A program made the position numbers and the translations under genes. From NCBI RefSeq assembly GCF_018100925.1, contig NZ_JAGJEH010000001.1:620001-684000 (forward strand): 64,000 bases of DNA, given 5' to 3'. The notes under the pieces are model-generated. The model was not told the DNA's origin. It ran no database searches and saw nothing but the letters and a program-made list of their open reading frames with translations. Positions 36,193 through 45,507 of this stretch are shown here, piece by piece (the first letter of the stretch is position 1; the number at the start of each line of letters is the position of its first letter). This stretch comes from Pseudoalteromonas luteoviolacea. Its GTDB lineage: Bacteria > Pseudomonadota > Gammaproteobacteria > Enterobacterales > Alteromonadaceae.

Positions 36193-37428
36193 TTATTCCT
36201 TTGTGTTCTCTAGTTCTGCTAGCGAGCTAGACACTTCCTCAATTTCAATCTTTGCACCCAATCGCTCGAATAATGCCAAGGCTTGTTTCAAATGTGTTTT
36301 TGCTTGATTGAGGTCGCCCCGTTGTTTATATAGAAGCCCGATATTGGCATACTGAATGGCCATGCCTTGTTTGCGTCCTAAAGATTCATTGACTTCAAGG
36401 CTCTTTTGGTAATATTCAAGCGCCTTATCCAGCTCGCTTTGTATATCGTAAACAGTTCCCATATTACCATACTGGCGCGCCAAGCTTTCTTTGCTTCCTA
36501 GAGATTCATTGACTTCAAGGCTCTTTTGGTAATATTCAAGTGCCTTATCCAACTCGCCTTGTGCTTGGTAAACAAGCCCCATATTGCCATACACACCAGC
36601 CATGACTTCTTTACGACCTAGAAACTCTTCAATTTCAAGGCTCTTTTGGTAATATTCAAGTGCCTTATCCAGCTCGCCTTGAATTTGGCAAACATTCCCT
36701 ATACAGCAATACACACCAGCCATGCCTTCTTTATGACCTAGAGACTCATAGATTTCGAGGCCCTTTTGATAAAATTCAAGCGCCTTATTAAGCTCGCCTT
36801 TTATGCGATAAACGTTCCCAATATTGCCATACGATATAGATTTACCTTCATCATCACTAGTCTTTTCAGACAAGCTTAAAACATGTTGATAAGCTTGCAA
36901 TGCACTGTTTAATTCGCCAATTCGCTTATAAATAAGGCCTGCCCGATTCCAAGCACTTATATGCTCAGGGTTTAATTGCGTCGCCCTGACAAAATCCTTC
37001 AGTGCTTGTGTAGACTCATGAAGATAAGTTAATGAACCACGCTGGTAATAATACTCGGCCTGTTTGAGAATGGTGTCTTCGTTATCATCAATCAGCTTTG
37101 ACAGTAGCGCTTGTGCTTTATCGACGTCGCCACTATCTATAATTGCTTGCAATGCAGCATCAACATCGTTAGCTGGTAATTCGTTATTTTGTTTGCTTTG
37201 GCTTAAATTAGAGATGATGTCTAGATAGGTTTGAAGCTGCTGCTTGTATTCAGAAATCTCGATGTGCCTTTTATCTAATTCAGCTTTTAAAGCGTCGAAT
37301 GCTTTCACTGCTATCGGGTCATTAATGACAACATCACCTGAATTGTTTCCAGCAATTTGAACCACAGTTGAGCCATCGGTTTGCACAGTCTGTATTATGT
37401 CATTGGATTTTTTAATCAGAGAGTTCAT
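36193..37428 (-). CDS. Tetratricopeptide-repeat protein with kinesin-light-chain-like repeats
   Basis: 411 residues. The frame opens at GTG 37455, but ATG 37428 with AAGGA ten bases upstream is preferred. There is no signal peptide, so it is cytoplasmic. The N-terminus has STVVQIAGNNSGDVVIND, a pattern seen in small adaptor or effector-associated regions, then a coiled coil (about 35-70). Eight or so TPRs follow, four of them 40 residues long and nearly identical (GELDKALEYYQKSLEIEEFL, ESLGRKQGMAIQYANIG). The DNA repeats with an exact 120-base period at 36361-36840. The partner is unknown. A frameshifted small membrane gene follows in the same transcript, which suggests a former two-gene module. 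Confidence 0.75.
   Translation of the reverse strand: MNSLIKKSNDIIQTVQTDGSTVVQIAGNNSGDVVINDPIAVKAFDALKAELDKRHIEISEYKQQLQTYLDIISNLSQSKQNNELPANDVDAALQAIIDSGDVDKAQALLSKLIDDNEDTILKQAEYYYQRGSLTYLHESTQALKDFVRATQLNPEHISAWNRAGLIYKRIGELNSALQAYQHVLSLSEKTSDDEGKSISYGNIGNVYRIKGELNKALEFYQKGLEIYESLGHKEGMAGVYCCIGNVCQIQGELDKALEYYQKSLEIEEFLGRKEVMAGVYGNMGLVYQAQGELDKALEYYQKSLEVNESLGSKESLARQYGNMGTVYDIQSELDKALEYYQKSLEVNESLGRKQGMAIQYANIGLLYKQRGDLNQAKTHLKQALALFERLGAKIEIEEVSSSLAELENTKE
36361..36840. repeat. Four tandem 120-base repeats inside the TPR gene
   Basis: Blocks starting at 36361, 36481, 36601 and 36721 are in exact 120-base register. They share long identical runs, for example TTCAAGGCTCTTTTGGTAAT in the first three. 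The fourth is more diverged. The register and identity point to recent duplication or gene conversion. Confidence 0.85.
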
Positions 37429-37455
37429 CAACGTTATATCCTTGTATTGCTTCAC

Positions 37456-37957
37456 AATACAACTCTACTTAACTGGATACTAAAAGCAATGTAAACATGA
37501 AAGGTTTAATGCAGATATGAAATGGTAACCGAGGAAAGGTTTGAACTCACTTTGGGGTGTATAAAAAAATGTATTTTCATCCAAATTCAAAAGGCGCGTT
37601 AGAAGGAAGTTATATTACATAATAGCTCTGGTGTAAATTCCATTGATATAGGTCTTTTGTGAATATTAAAAGAAGCCTAACAGCTCTATTGTTGAGGGTA
37701 ATATCATGAGTGCCGTACAACGGAGGAGCCAGTGTAAATTATGTTCCAATATTTAATCAAACTCCTATGTCCTCTTCACTGAACATGAGACATGTTTAAT
37801 TAGAGTTCTTGTATCATTACCAATAGGAAACAGCGGTTCTACTCTAGTAACTACTTTGATTCCCTTCAATTTTTATGAATGAAAGCTAGATTTATAAATT
37901 ATATTATGTTTGAATAATAATCAACCCGCTAGGTGCAGAAACGAAGCTCAGTGATAT
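37456..37957. other. AT-rich intergenic stretch
   Basis: No gene is supported; only very short frames occur. It separates the TPR gene from a divergent operon of orphan genes and probably carries promoters for both. Confidence 0.4.
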
Positions 37958-38317
37958 ATGGGGGTCAATATATTAAAGATGAGAATTGTCAAATGTAACT
38001 ATTGTTTATGTTTACTTCTACTATTCCTCCTCACTGGTTGCGCAGTGACATACGTTGATGAAAATGGTGACAAAAATATCATTGGTTTTGTCAACATCAA
38101 AACCAAGTCCGTTGAAGACCGTTTTTTGATTGGCGGAGAGACCGTAGATGTTACAAGCTTTGGAGTTATGTTTTTTAACTCATCTGAACAATCGTCAGTA
38201 ACAATTGGCTACGGAAAGGAATCTAACACTTATCTTAAAGATAATGTCTTACTACTAAACGCATTGGACACAAATACGATGCAATGCCTCATCAACGAGG
38301 GAGTGAAGAATGAATAA
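37958..38317 (+). CDS. Small orphan lipoprotein
   Basis: 119 residues with a hydrophobic signal ending in a lipobox (LLTGC, Cys28 from this start). A second ATG at 37979 would give a shorter signal and is an equal candidate; neither has a strong RBS. The mature part (VTYVDENGDKNIIGFVNIKT, ETVDVTSFGVMFF, SSVTIGYGKES) is beta-rich, and I do not recognise it. It overlaps the next gene by eight bases, which supports it as a real gene and an operon leader. Confidence 0.6.
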   Translation: MGVNILKMRIVKCNYCLCLLLLFLLTGCAVTYVDENGDKNIIGFVNIKTKSVEDRFLIGGETVDVTSFGVMFFNSSEQSSVTIGYGKESNTYLKDNVLLLNALDTNTMQCLINEGVKNE

Positions 38318-39287
38318 AATTGTAATTGCCATGGTTCTTTGTGCAGTAATAGCCGGATGCTCATCTGTTGATAAAGCTGTATTTGTTACCAAAACATCAA
38401 TTAGTGTGATTGATGTAGATTCTACACCATCAGAAGTCTCACTTGCATACGATCGTACAGAAGGTTTTATAGGCCCAAATTATGAAAATGGAAGCGTCCC
38501 TTCTGTTGTGGGATCTTTTAGCTCAGACGGTAAGATTATTAGCCCTAAAATAAAGCAGGTTTATGCTACTGGAGAAGCTGCAAATTTAGTAGTTGACGTC
38601 GGTACCCCTAAATATACACCGGTTGAGCAAGACAAACATAAAACTAATGGAAAAGATGATAAAAAAACTCTGTTCTTTGGTACCAGTACAAGCTTAGGGT
38701 TCAAGTTTGGAGTGCAAAATACGAATCCAACATTTTTACTTGGCTACAGAAGAAAAGAGGCCTCTTATATTCCACTTAGGAAAAATTCTGATGGTGAGGA
38801 AGTATATTCTTCCGTGCTAGCGAGTATCGACACGTCGATATCTAAATCAGATGGGGGCGAGTTTACGCATGGACAGTACTTTGCTACAGGTGTAGCAGCT
38901 AAGAAAATGGCATCTCAGGATATTGTGCAGAAAGCATTTAGAAAACGAGCAAAATCAGCATTAGAGCAATATGACGATGAAAACAGACGTCAGTCGGACT
39001 CTTTGTCTAAGTTGTCGTCATGTGCGTTAAGAATGACTAGTGTAGCTAACTGGAAAAGCATTGTGGATTCAGCTGCCGTAGCTGGACTCTTTAAGGATGC
39101 TGACGTGGTAGGGGTGGAGTTAAATGATTATGCTGGGGCCACAAAAGCGGAAAACCTTCTTGAACTTATCGCAATATACATTGATGAACTCAAAGTTGGT
39201 AAGGTTATAACCTCGAGCGAACACTCCCTACTCTTAGAAAAACACAGCTTGCATATATGCAAGCTTGCAGACGAGGAAGCGCAATGA
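38310..39287 (+). CDS. Orphan lipoprotein, second gene of a three-gene operon
   Basis: 325 residues with a lipoprotein signal (MNKIVIAMVLCAVIAGC, Cys17). The region around KKTLFFGTSTSLGFKFGVQN and FLLGYRRKEASYIPLR looks like beta-strands of a membrane-associated or shell protein. The last third is helical (VQKAFRKRAKSALEQYDDEN). No family recognised. GAGGGAG precedes the ATG. Both ends overlap neighbours: eight bases upstream, and an ATGA overlap downstream. Confidence 0.65.
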   Translation: MNKIVIAMVLCAVIAGCSSVDKAVFVTKTSISVIDVDSTPSEVSLAYDRTEGFIGPNYENGSVPSVVGSFSSDGKIISPKIKQVYATGEAANLVVDVGTPKYTPVEQDKHKTNGKDDKKTLFFGTSTSLGFKFGVQNTNPTFLLGYRRKEASYIPLRKNSDGEEVYSSVLASIDTSISKSDGGEFTHGQYFATGVAAKKMASQDIVQKAFRKRAKSALEQYDDENRRQSDSLSKLSSCALRMTSVANWKSIVDSAAVAGLFKDADVVGVELNDYAGATKAENLLELIAIYIDELKVGKVITSSEHSLLLEKHSLHICKLADEEAQ

Positions 39288-39454
39288 CCGATAAAGCAAA
39301 TAAAGTACATACTGAAAACGTGCCCTGTGAACGCTGTAGACAGCGTACTGATGAAATTACTTCGGGAGGTCGTTATGAAGTGTTAAGTTGTACTAAGAAA
39401 TCAGATAACCCTTGTATCTGTGAATTAAGGTATACGCGAAAGCGGAGAAGTTGA
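39284..39454 (+). CDS. Small cysteine-rich protein, third gene of the orphan operon
   Basis: 56 residues starting at ATG 39284, which overlaps the previous stop in ATGA form. A longer frame from 39257 exists but would begin inside the previous gene. Four cysteines form CERC and a later CIC plus one single C, possibly a zinc-binding knuckle (PCERCRQRTDEITSGGRYEV, CTKKSDNPCICEL). It has no signal peptide, unlike its two lipoprotein neighbours. Family unknown. Confidence 0.5.
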   Translation: MTDKANKVHTENVPCERCRQRTDEITSGGRYEVLSCTKKSDNPCICELRYTRKRRS

Positions 39455-39999
39455 TTAAAACTAAAACTCAGTAAGTTAATTTGTAGTAGTGTGGGCACGT
39501 CAAAATCACTAGGTACTACAACTTATACCGTCAGTATCACTGGGCAATCACACTTACTCAATTAATCACCATTTCCTATACTACTTGTTGGTTGTAATTC
39601 TCTAGTTTCTCAAACATCATCCAAAACACATTGCCTGCATGTATGTATTTACGTGAGGAGTGCTCATGTACTCTGATACAGAGATTGTTTGGTACCCTTG
39701 AAGGACTCTTTATATTTAGCGGGTCCAACAAAAATGTACTGGGAGGCAAATTGTATAATTTTGATAAATAGTGTATTGATTAGGTTTTTGTGTAACTAGC
39801 TTTGCATTAACACTAATAACTTATCATTATCAAGCTTTAAGCATCTTCCTAGCCTTAATCTTCCAGCAGTTTTGTTTACATATCAACAATACCTGTCTTT
39901 ATCTCACGTTAGCTAGGTGGCTTTGGTGGAGCTGTTGCTTGGTGTTAACTATATTGCCGAAATTACCACTCCACCAGCAGTAACTTATATGCTTGTCAT
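39455..39999. other. AT-rich intergenic stretch
   Basis: No gene called. A 67-codon start-less open stretch exists on the minus strand (39576-39779) with protein-like segments, but competing frames are equally open, so it is left as unannotated possible remnant. Confidence 0.35.
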
Positions 40000-40932
40000 T
40001 CAATTACTTTGGAAAAACGCTTTTCTAAATGACTTTACCTCGTTTTCATAATGGGTTTGCCACTGCTGCGCTGATAAGTGCGCATATTCGGATCCTTTGA
40101 GCATGTGTAACTGTGCTTTCTTTTCACTGAGTGCTTGTTGGTAGCTGAGCACGGTCTCTTGTTGGTGAAGGATTTGCTGTTGGCGAACTAAAATGGCTTG
40201 GGCTTGCTCATGGTCAAAGTAACGCCGAGCAAGCTGACTTCGTAGATGTGATAGTTCATTTGGCGTCATATTCGTGCCTAAAATCTCAATTGCGATGCTA
40301 TATTGCGCCTGCGCATCCGATGAGACTTTACCTTGTTGGCTTAAAATATCCAGTTGCTCAATAAAGTCATCGGGTGTCATTTCTTGGCTTAAGTCGGTAA
40401 ATTCGGCAAGCGTTGCTCTGGTGTCATAAAAAGCAAATTCTTCATGAAATAGATCTGTGGCGAGATCTCCCCAAACTTGAGTGTAGATACGCTTGATCCT
40501 GCTGACCTTTTCAACTGTGGTGGTATTAAAGTCTTCACTGGCGGTCAATTGCTCAAATTCTTGTTTTTTGGCTGGGTAATCAGCAATCAATTGATATCTA
40601 TGTGTGCTTGCGTGAGCATGCAGTTCCGCAAGTAGTGCGTCACATTGTGATTGTCGCAAGCAGTGCTGCCAAAATGACTCTATCAGTGGTTTCAACTCAT
40701 TTAAATTAGTCTGGGCTAGTTTATTGAGCAGCTCCCCTCTTCTATTTTCGCTATGTTCAAATGGCAATTGTTTCGGCGTTTCAGGTAGTGGGTTGGGCTC
40801 TTGATATGGAGTATTTTGAGTCGCTTGTATGTTGGCTTTGGGCTCTGCTGTCACAGGCTCTTCGCTCTGATAAACAGCGCTAGTGACAGCTGCAAGGATG
40901 GCAAGACTCAAGAAAATGGTTGTTTTGTTCAT
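40000..40932 (-). CDS. Lipase-chaperone-like membrane-anchored protein
   Basis: 310 residues. One N-terminal membrane anchor (IFLSLAILAAVTSAVY) is followed by a Pro-rich linker (about 25-60) and an all-helical body: RIKRIYTQVWGDLATDLFHE, ELSHLRSQLARRYFDHEQAQ and HLSAQQWQTHYENEVKSFRK. This order and the F-x-HEEFAFYD pattern resemble lipase-specific foldases (LifO/LimA, PF03280), which help secreted lipases fold in the periplasm. The RxxFDY-type steric motif is not obvious to me, so this is tentative. It follows the sphingomyelinase gene in the same direction, 156 bases after its stop. An adjacent client enzyme is therefore plausible. Confidence 0.5.
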   Translation of the reverse strand: MNKTTIFLSLAILAAVTSAVYQSEEPVTAEPKANIQATQNTPYQEPNPLPETPKQLPFEHSENRRGELLNKLAQTNLNELKPLIESFWQHCLRQSQCDALLAELHAHASTHRYQLIADYPAKKQEFEQLTASEDFNTTTVEKVSRIKRIYTQVWGDLATDLFHEEFAFYDTRATLAEFTDLSQEMTPDDFIEQLDILSQQGKVSSDAQAQYSIAIEILGTNMTPNELSHLRSQLARRYFDHEQAQAILVRQQQILHQQETVLSYQQALSEKKAQLHMLKGSEYAHLSAQQWQTHYENEVKSFRKAFFQSN

Positions 40933-41048
40933 TGTGTCACCTTGGTTAAAAATCTCGGCTTCTCATTCGAATGGTTACGTGCATATGTCATTTTACGAAA
41001 TATACAGCGATTAACGGTTAGGGTTTGGCCGTTTCGTTTCAAGGACAT

Positions 41049-41079
41049 TGGAGCAAGCTTTTAAATAAGCTTGCTCCAT
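41049..41079 (-). terminator. Perfect hairpin between sphingomyelinase and chaperone-like genes
   Basis: GGAGCAAGCTT/AAGCTTGCTCC with a short AT loop. No T-run follows on the minus strand, so it may be an attenuator or mRNA-stabilising element rather than a full terminator. Confidence 0.6.
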
Positions 41080-41088
41080 TAAATTGAA

Positions 41089-42405
41089 TTACTTGATCAC
41101 TGCTTTTACTGGGAAGTGATCAGACAGATCCCAATGCTCCCAAATACTCTGAGCAGTGCTGCGAGGTACTTTGACTTCATTCACATTGCTTTGAGTTGCT
41201 TTGTATTCATCACTTACAACAATGTAATCGAGATATTCAACCGTATCGCCCGCTTTTTTGGCGAATGAATTTACACGAGGGTCAAAAGTCGAGCTGGTAT
41301 AGCCGGTGTATTGAGGAGCGGATGCCGCTAAATTTGCCAGCATATTGGTATAGTCTCCAGGGAACTTAAGTTTATTGACGTTAAAGTCGCCCCCATAAAC
41401 AACAGTTTCATTGCTTGGTATGTTTAAACTCGTTGCTAAACTACGTATTTGTTTAAACTGTAATTGTCTGTGTTGACGCGCCGTATCTGTATCGCTAGAC
41501 GCAGTATGTGTTGCAAACAGATGGTACGCTTCTCCGTCTTTTATGATTTCTGCGTAATTAACGCCTTTATCAGCAAAACAATCTGTACTAGAGCAGTCAG
41601 GAAAAACATATTGCGCTTGGTTGACGATCGGATAACGGCTAACAATGATCACGCCACCATCGTATATATTGACGCCTGATTTATCTAACATTTTGGTTTG
41701 GTATGGGTACTCAGTGGCAATTTCGCGCAGGAAAGACTCTCGTTGTGAATGAAAGACTTCTTGCAGTAGCAATGCATCGTACCCTTTTAAATATTCAGGG
41801 ATTAATGTCATACGATCGGAAATATGGGATGCAATCACAGGGAGCGCCCAAATATTGTATGTCATGACTTTAAGCGCCTCTGGCGCTGGGTTGGCAGCTT
41901 CGTCTTGGTGTGACGGCGTAATGGAATAATAAAAGTCGTCATATCTGGCCGTTGCTTTGGCCTTAAAAGCGACTTCTGCCGGTAATGATGATACGCCAAC
42001 GTTTGACTGATATCTGTGGATGTTTCTATCGCTAAAATTGCCTGAACTAAAATCTTGTCCATGTGCACTGTGCGTGATCGTGGAGCCGTACCAAGTACCC
42101 TTCATATTTTGTTGCAAGTTAATAACCTCGCCTGACTGCGTTGTCACCTTTGTTTTAAATTGGTAGTTGTGACCAGACTTGGCGCCATAATAGCGATTAA
42201 AGCTTAAAACCATACGGGTTTCATAAGGCTTTAACTGCGTTGTGTGTTGAGACCATTCATCTCCATATTCCATTAGATCGGAGCCGGTATGTTCTACAGA
42301 GATATTTAAAACTTGGTCGCTATTGTTCGTTACATAGATGTCACTGTCGGCAAGTACTGACGTGGAAACCAGTGCTGCTACAAGACCTAATAATTGAAAT
42401 TTCAT
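41089..42405 (-). CDS. Sphingomyelinase C/phospholipase C of the endonuclease-exonuclease-phosphatase fold, exported
   Basis: 438 residues with a signal peptide (MKFQLLGLVAALVSTSVLA). A small beta domain (about 20-150) precedes the catalytic fold: VMTYNIWALP, LLLQEVFHSQRESFLREIA, FATHTASSDT, VVYGGDFNVNK and DLSDHFPVKAVIK. These supply the Asn, Glu, His, Asp and final His expected of neutral sphingomyelinases/bacterial haemolysin-type phospholipases. It would hydrolyse sphingomyelin or phosphatidylcholine with Mg2+ outside the cell. Upstream is a binding-protein-like gene in the same direction across a 316-base gap. Confidence 0.88.
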   Translation of the reverse strand: MKFQLLGLVAALVSTSVLADSDIYVTNNSDQVLNISVEHTGSDLMEYGDEWSQHTTQLKPYETRMVLSFNRYYGAKSGHNYQFKTKVTTQSGEVINLQQNMKGTWYGSTITHSAHGQDFSSGNFSDRNIHRYQSNVGVSSLPAEVAFKAKATARYDDFYYSITPSHQDEAANPAPEALKVMTYNIWALPVIASHISDRMTLIPEYLKGYDALLLQEVFHSQRESFLREIATEYPYQTKMLDKSGVNIYDGGVIIVSRYPIVNQAQYVFPDCSSTDCFADKGVNYAEIIKDGEAYHLFATHTASSDTDTARQHRQLQFKQIRSLATSLNIPSNETVVYGGDFNVNKLKFPGDYTNMLANLAASAPQYTGYTSSTFDPRVNSFAKKAGDTVEYLDYIVVSDEYKATQSNVNEVKVPRSTAQSIWEHWDLSDHFPVKAVIK

Positions 42406-42721
42406 ATATTTTTCTTTTTAGTGATTAAAGTTGCGAAGAATTATTCACAAACAATATTTCAATATCATGTCTTTTCTGTGAATTGGTATAGACCAGGTTG
42501 TGTTTGGGATTAAATTTTATCGGTATGTATAGTTTACTTGTTATAGCTATGATTTATTTGAATTATTTTTCAGGCGTTGATAAGTTTAACTAACTTTAGA
42601 ATTTAGTGCTTGTACTGTCATGGTGTTTTATTGGGACGTTGAAAACGTTTTAGGTCTCTAAAGTGAGCCTTATGAGGGGTCGAAGACAGCCTGTTTTGGG
42701 CAAAAGTTACAATTTTTAGTT
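42406..42721. other. AT-rich intergenic stretch
   Basis: No gene or clear hairpin with a T-run. It probably contains the promoter of the sphingomyelinase unit. Confidence 0.4.
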
Positions 42722-43600
42722 TTACTGCTTTTCGTCTAGTTCATATTTGTACTTTTCAATGATTGATTGCGTAATTTTGTGTTCGCTCGGTGGCAAAAAA
42801 TTCAAATGTGCGGCGACAAAAGACTGTGTCTTGTATATTTTGCGCATAGCTTTATTAATGGCTTTTATTAGCGCCTGACTGTTAGATGTTTTGTTACACA
42901 TGACGTGGCCGAGTATAAAAGTCGGCGTCCCGGCTATTTTATACGAGCGATAGCTTGCCCCATCGTTTTTAACATGGCGAAACACCTCTGCCGGGTAGCC
43001 CAGTAGATAGTCGACTCGTTGTAAACGGAACATTCTGTATATGGTTTCGTATTGTTCACTGCCACTTCGTATGACTTTGTTACTGCTGTCGACTTGCTTT
43101 AATTGATCATCTAAAAAAGGGCCGTAAGACATATTGTCAGACAGCGCGATCAACTTACTGCTGTATACTTTGAATAAGGATTGCAAAGAGCGTATTTCCC
43201 CATTTGGGTTGAGCACTGCATTTGCCAGCTTTCGTGCCGATGCATGCTGATATAATCTCCGACTAACGTAAAAGTTTACTGGCAAACTAAATAAAAAAGA
43301 GGCTTCTCGCTCAGCAGTTTTGATGCGATTAATGGTGCATATCGCTTGGGTATTGGACTGCATCTCTCGCAGCGCTCTATTGTAACTGGATAGCGCGAAC
43401 TCTATTGAATCATTATCTAAGACATCGAATAGCAACTTATTTGTTGCCCCTGCAATGTTTGAAGGTGCTGTTAATGAAGTAAATACTTTAAGTTCATCTT
43501 CCTCATCGAGGTATATGCGAGCTTTATTAGCCAAACATTCATTTATCGACATAAAAAAAGGCAGTACACATGCCCAAACCCATCTCTTGGCGAGTCTCAT
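42722..43600 (-). CDS. Periplasmic solute-binding-like protein, paralogue 1
   Basis: 292 residues with a signal peptide (about 1-24). The pattern NIAGATNKLLFDVL, RIKTAEREASFLFSLPVNFY, RMFRLQRVDYLLGYPAEVF and IAGTPTFILGHVMCNKT resembles family-3-like periplasmic binding proteins (TIGR02285 type) that have lost their ABC transporter. No permease or ATPase lies nearby. It is clearly homologous to the gene at 57835-58719: both share NIAGATN, LFSLPVNFY, LFKVY, YETVYRM or YETIYRM, and MCNKT. Its ligand is unknown. Confidence 0.72.
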   Translation of the reverse strand: MRLAKRWVWACVLPFFMSINECLANKARIYLDEEDELKVFTSLTAPSNIAGATNKLLFDVLDNDSIEFALSSYNRALREMQSNTQAICTINRIKTAEREASFLFSLPVNFYVSRRLYQHASARKLANAVLNPNGEIRSLQSLFKVYSSKLIALSDNMSYGPFLDDQLKQVDSSNKVIRSGSEQYETIYRMFRLQRVDYLLGYPAEVFRHVKNDGASYRSYKIAGTPTFILGHVMCNKTSNSQALIKAINKAMRKIYKTQSFVAAHLNFLPPSEHKITQSIIEKYKYELDEKQ

Positions 43601-43957
43601 TTTCCCACTCCTTTTCTCAGGGAAAGCCGCAATAGCTTTCGTTCAATTACAAAGGCGTAAGATAGATACCAATCATTAGTTTAGTTAATGTATCGACAAT
43701 TTAAAAGGCGACAGCTAGGTTACCGGGTTAAGGTATTTTTGTGCATTAAAAGAGTGTCTTATTGGTTCGCACCGAGTACTTTTCTAGTAACGTCGATTCG
43801 CAATACGCGCTTTATCCAAACCAAAGTAACTTTAGTTTTGGCAGTCGTCGCCTTGAATGACCTAACAAGGCTTAACTTTGCTGTTTCGAAATGTTGAGAG
43901 CGCCCATTTTTTGGGGCCTTTTAACTTGTTTTCGTTACTCAGCGGACATTGATAACG
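43601..43957. other. Intergenic stretch
   Basis: A 69-codon plus-strand frame (43688-43897) lacks an RBS and a plausible protein pattern and is not called. Nothing else is seen. Confidence 0.4.
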
Positions 43958-44410
43958 TTAGTGCCATACAGAAACTGGAAATGACAACCTCATAAATGTA
44001 CGAGAGATCAAATCAAGTTTGACGCCAAAGTCGATTATTTCCTCGCAAGTCCAACCGTCTGGGTGCAACCAGTTCTCTTCCTCCAAAGCACATAATATTG
44101 CCAAATCCTGATCTATATACCCTAATGGGGCTGCGGCTAATCCCCACAGCATTACTAGTTTGCCTTCGGTTTCTGGGTTTCGTGGATTGTTAGACTCAAG
44201 TGTTCGAAAGTACTTTTTGGTTTCCATTAAGGCTTTCGATACTTCAACCAGTATTGCGTCTCTAATGTAGTGATTATCCATTGGAATTGCATATAACTTA
44301 ACTGCCACCTCATTGAGTTTTTCGATAAGTTCGTTATGAGACTGACTATGGTGCCTTTCAAAAAGCTCAATGTAAGCATCTTGCGCGGTTGTGGTCGCTT
44401 TAAGAGCCAT
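43958..44410 (-). CDS. Hypothetical cytoplasmic protein
   Basis: 150 residues without signal peptide or membrane helix. It is mostly helical, with acidic segments (ALEEENWLHPDGWTCEEIID). No family recognised. AGGGGT lies upstream of the ATG. It stands alone between two regulators' neighbourhoods. Confidence 0.6.
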   Translation of the reverse strand: MALKATTTAQDAYIELFERHHSQSHNELIEKLNEVAVKLYAIPMDNHYIRDAILVEVSKALMETKKYFRTLESNNPRNPETEGKLVMLWGLAAAPLGYIDQDLAILCALEEENWLHPDGWTCEEIIDFGVKLDLISRTFMRLSFPVSVWH

Positions 44411-44659
44411 ATCCCTACCCCTAATTTAGTTGTCATAATGGATAATAATCGTGAAGTACACCCTTATGTTTAGCAACAAGGTTAGCAAAAGGACAGATAA
44501 AACTATTAAATTATTTCGAGCAATTTTTGAAGTGGATATAGGCAATTGAAATTACGCTAGTAGTTTTTTGGGGACTCATATAGGATACGAGTGCCCCTTT
44601 ATAAACCTGCTTCTGATTCAGTTTGATGGCGGGAGTTGAAGTAAGACGTTTGCCAATAT

Positions 44660-45295
44660 TTATTGTGTATAGATGTGCAATACGTTTTCCTTACATTTTA
44701 CCTGCCCGGCGTCGAGCAGCATGTCTACTAGCTGAGCACTGTTTACCTCTCCGTAAGGAGTTTTATGCTGGTGACCGACACCAAATGCAGCAAAGATCAA
44801 TTGACAATATGTGTGTGCTTGCTGAGGCGCTAATTGTAAATCACCATCTTCGATACATTGCGTAATATCAATCATCATATCGTTAAACATGACTTCCGCG
44901 ATAGGGGCGTATTGAGAAAAGGTATTGACTACAAAGCGATTCCAAACTGTGTCTTTTTCGATTCTTTTGAAGTACTGTGTCAGCACTAACACTAGCCTTT
45001 TCAACCCCGGCGTCATTTCAGCATACGCGATCCCGGTTTGCTGCTCAAAGTCGTCATCAAATGCTTTGTTTTCTCGGGTAGCTAGCTCGCCAATATATTG
45101 CTCAATAGACTCAAAGTAAGAATAAAAAGAGGTGCGGTTAAGGTTGGCTTTTTTACATAGTTCGCCTACAGTAAACCCGTCAATTCCGTGATCGGCAATA
45201 AGTTCTATGCCTGAGTCTAACAGTGCTTTTTTTGCTCTATAGCCTTTTTGCGACTTAGATTTAAAAACGCTGTCTTCGCTATATTGATTTGTCAA
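44660..45295 (-). CDS. TetR/AcrR-family transcriptional regulator
   Basis: 211 residues. The DNA-binding part is clear (GYRAKKALLDSGIELIADHG, FTVGELCKKANLNRTSFYSY, about 19-62), followed by a helical ligand domain. The start is TTG 45295, supported by AGGGGA five bases upstream. No target is obvious: no symmetrical operator matching its own promoter was found, and the inverted sites before the RND genes 4.5 kb away are of another type. Function of the regulon unknown. Confidence 0.85.
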   Translation of the reverse strand: MTNQYSEDSVFKSKSQKGYRAKKALLDSGIELIADHGIDGFTVGELCKKANLNRTSFYSYFESIEQYIGELATRENKAFDDDFEQQTGIAYAEMTPGLKRLVLVLTQYFKRIEKDTVWNRFVVNTFSQYAPIAEVMFNDMMIDITQCIEDGDLQLAPQQAHTYCQLIFAAFGVGHQHKTPYGEVNSAQLVDMLLDAGQVKCKENVLHIYTQ

Positions 45296-45507
45296 AGCTT
45301 TCCCCTAGTTATCGTATAGATCACATGCCAAAAGCAACATGCTGTCACTAATTTTTGACTTTAAATAATCCTTGTATATTAACACTCTATTTTAAAACGA
45401 ACACGCTTGAAAGCAGTTCAAAGATGAAGAATTATATGGGGAGTTATGGCAACCATGCCGTTTGTAGTTTGATTTTTACTTAAACGAATTTACAACTTGT
45501 ATGTATT

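Noticed and set aside
39576..39779. 67-codon start-less open stretch on the minus strand with protein-like segments (for example KYIHAGNVFWMMFEKLENYN).
   Set aside because: Another minus-strand frame in the same place looks equally protein-like and there is no start or RBS. It could be a gene remnant but cannot be assigned.
43688..43897. 69-codon plus-strand frame between two minus-strand genes.
   Set aside because: No RBS, unusual composition and no recognisable pattern.
44660..45295. This TetR as the repressor of the RND pump.
   Set aside because: Its own upstream region has no AATGACA-N3-TGTCATT site, so a link is not supported.
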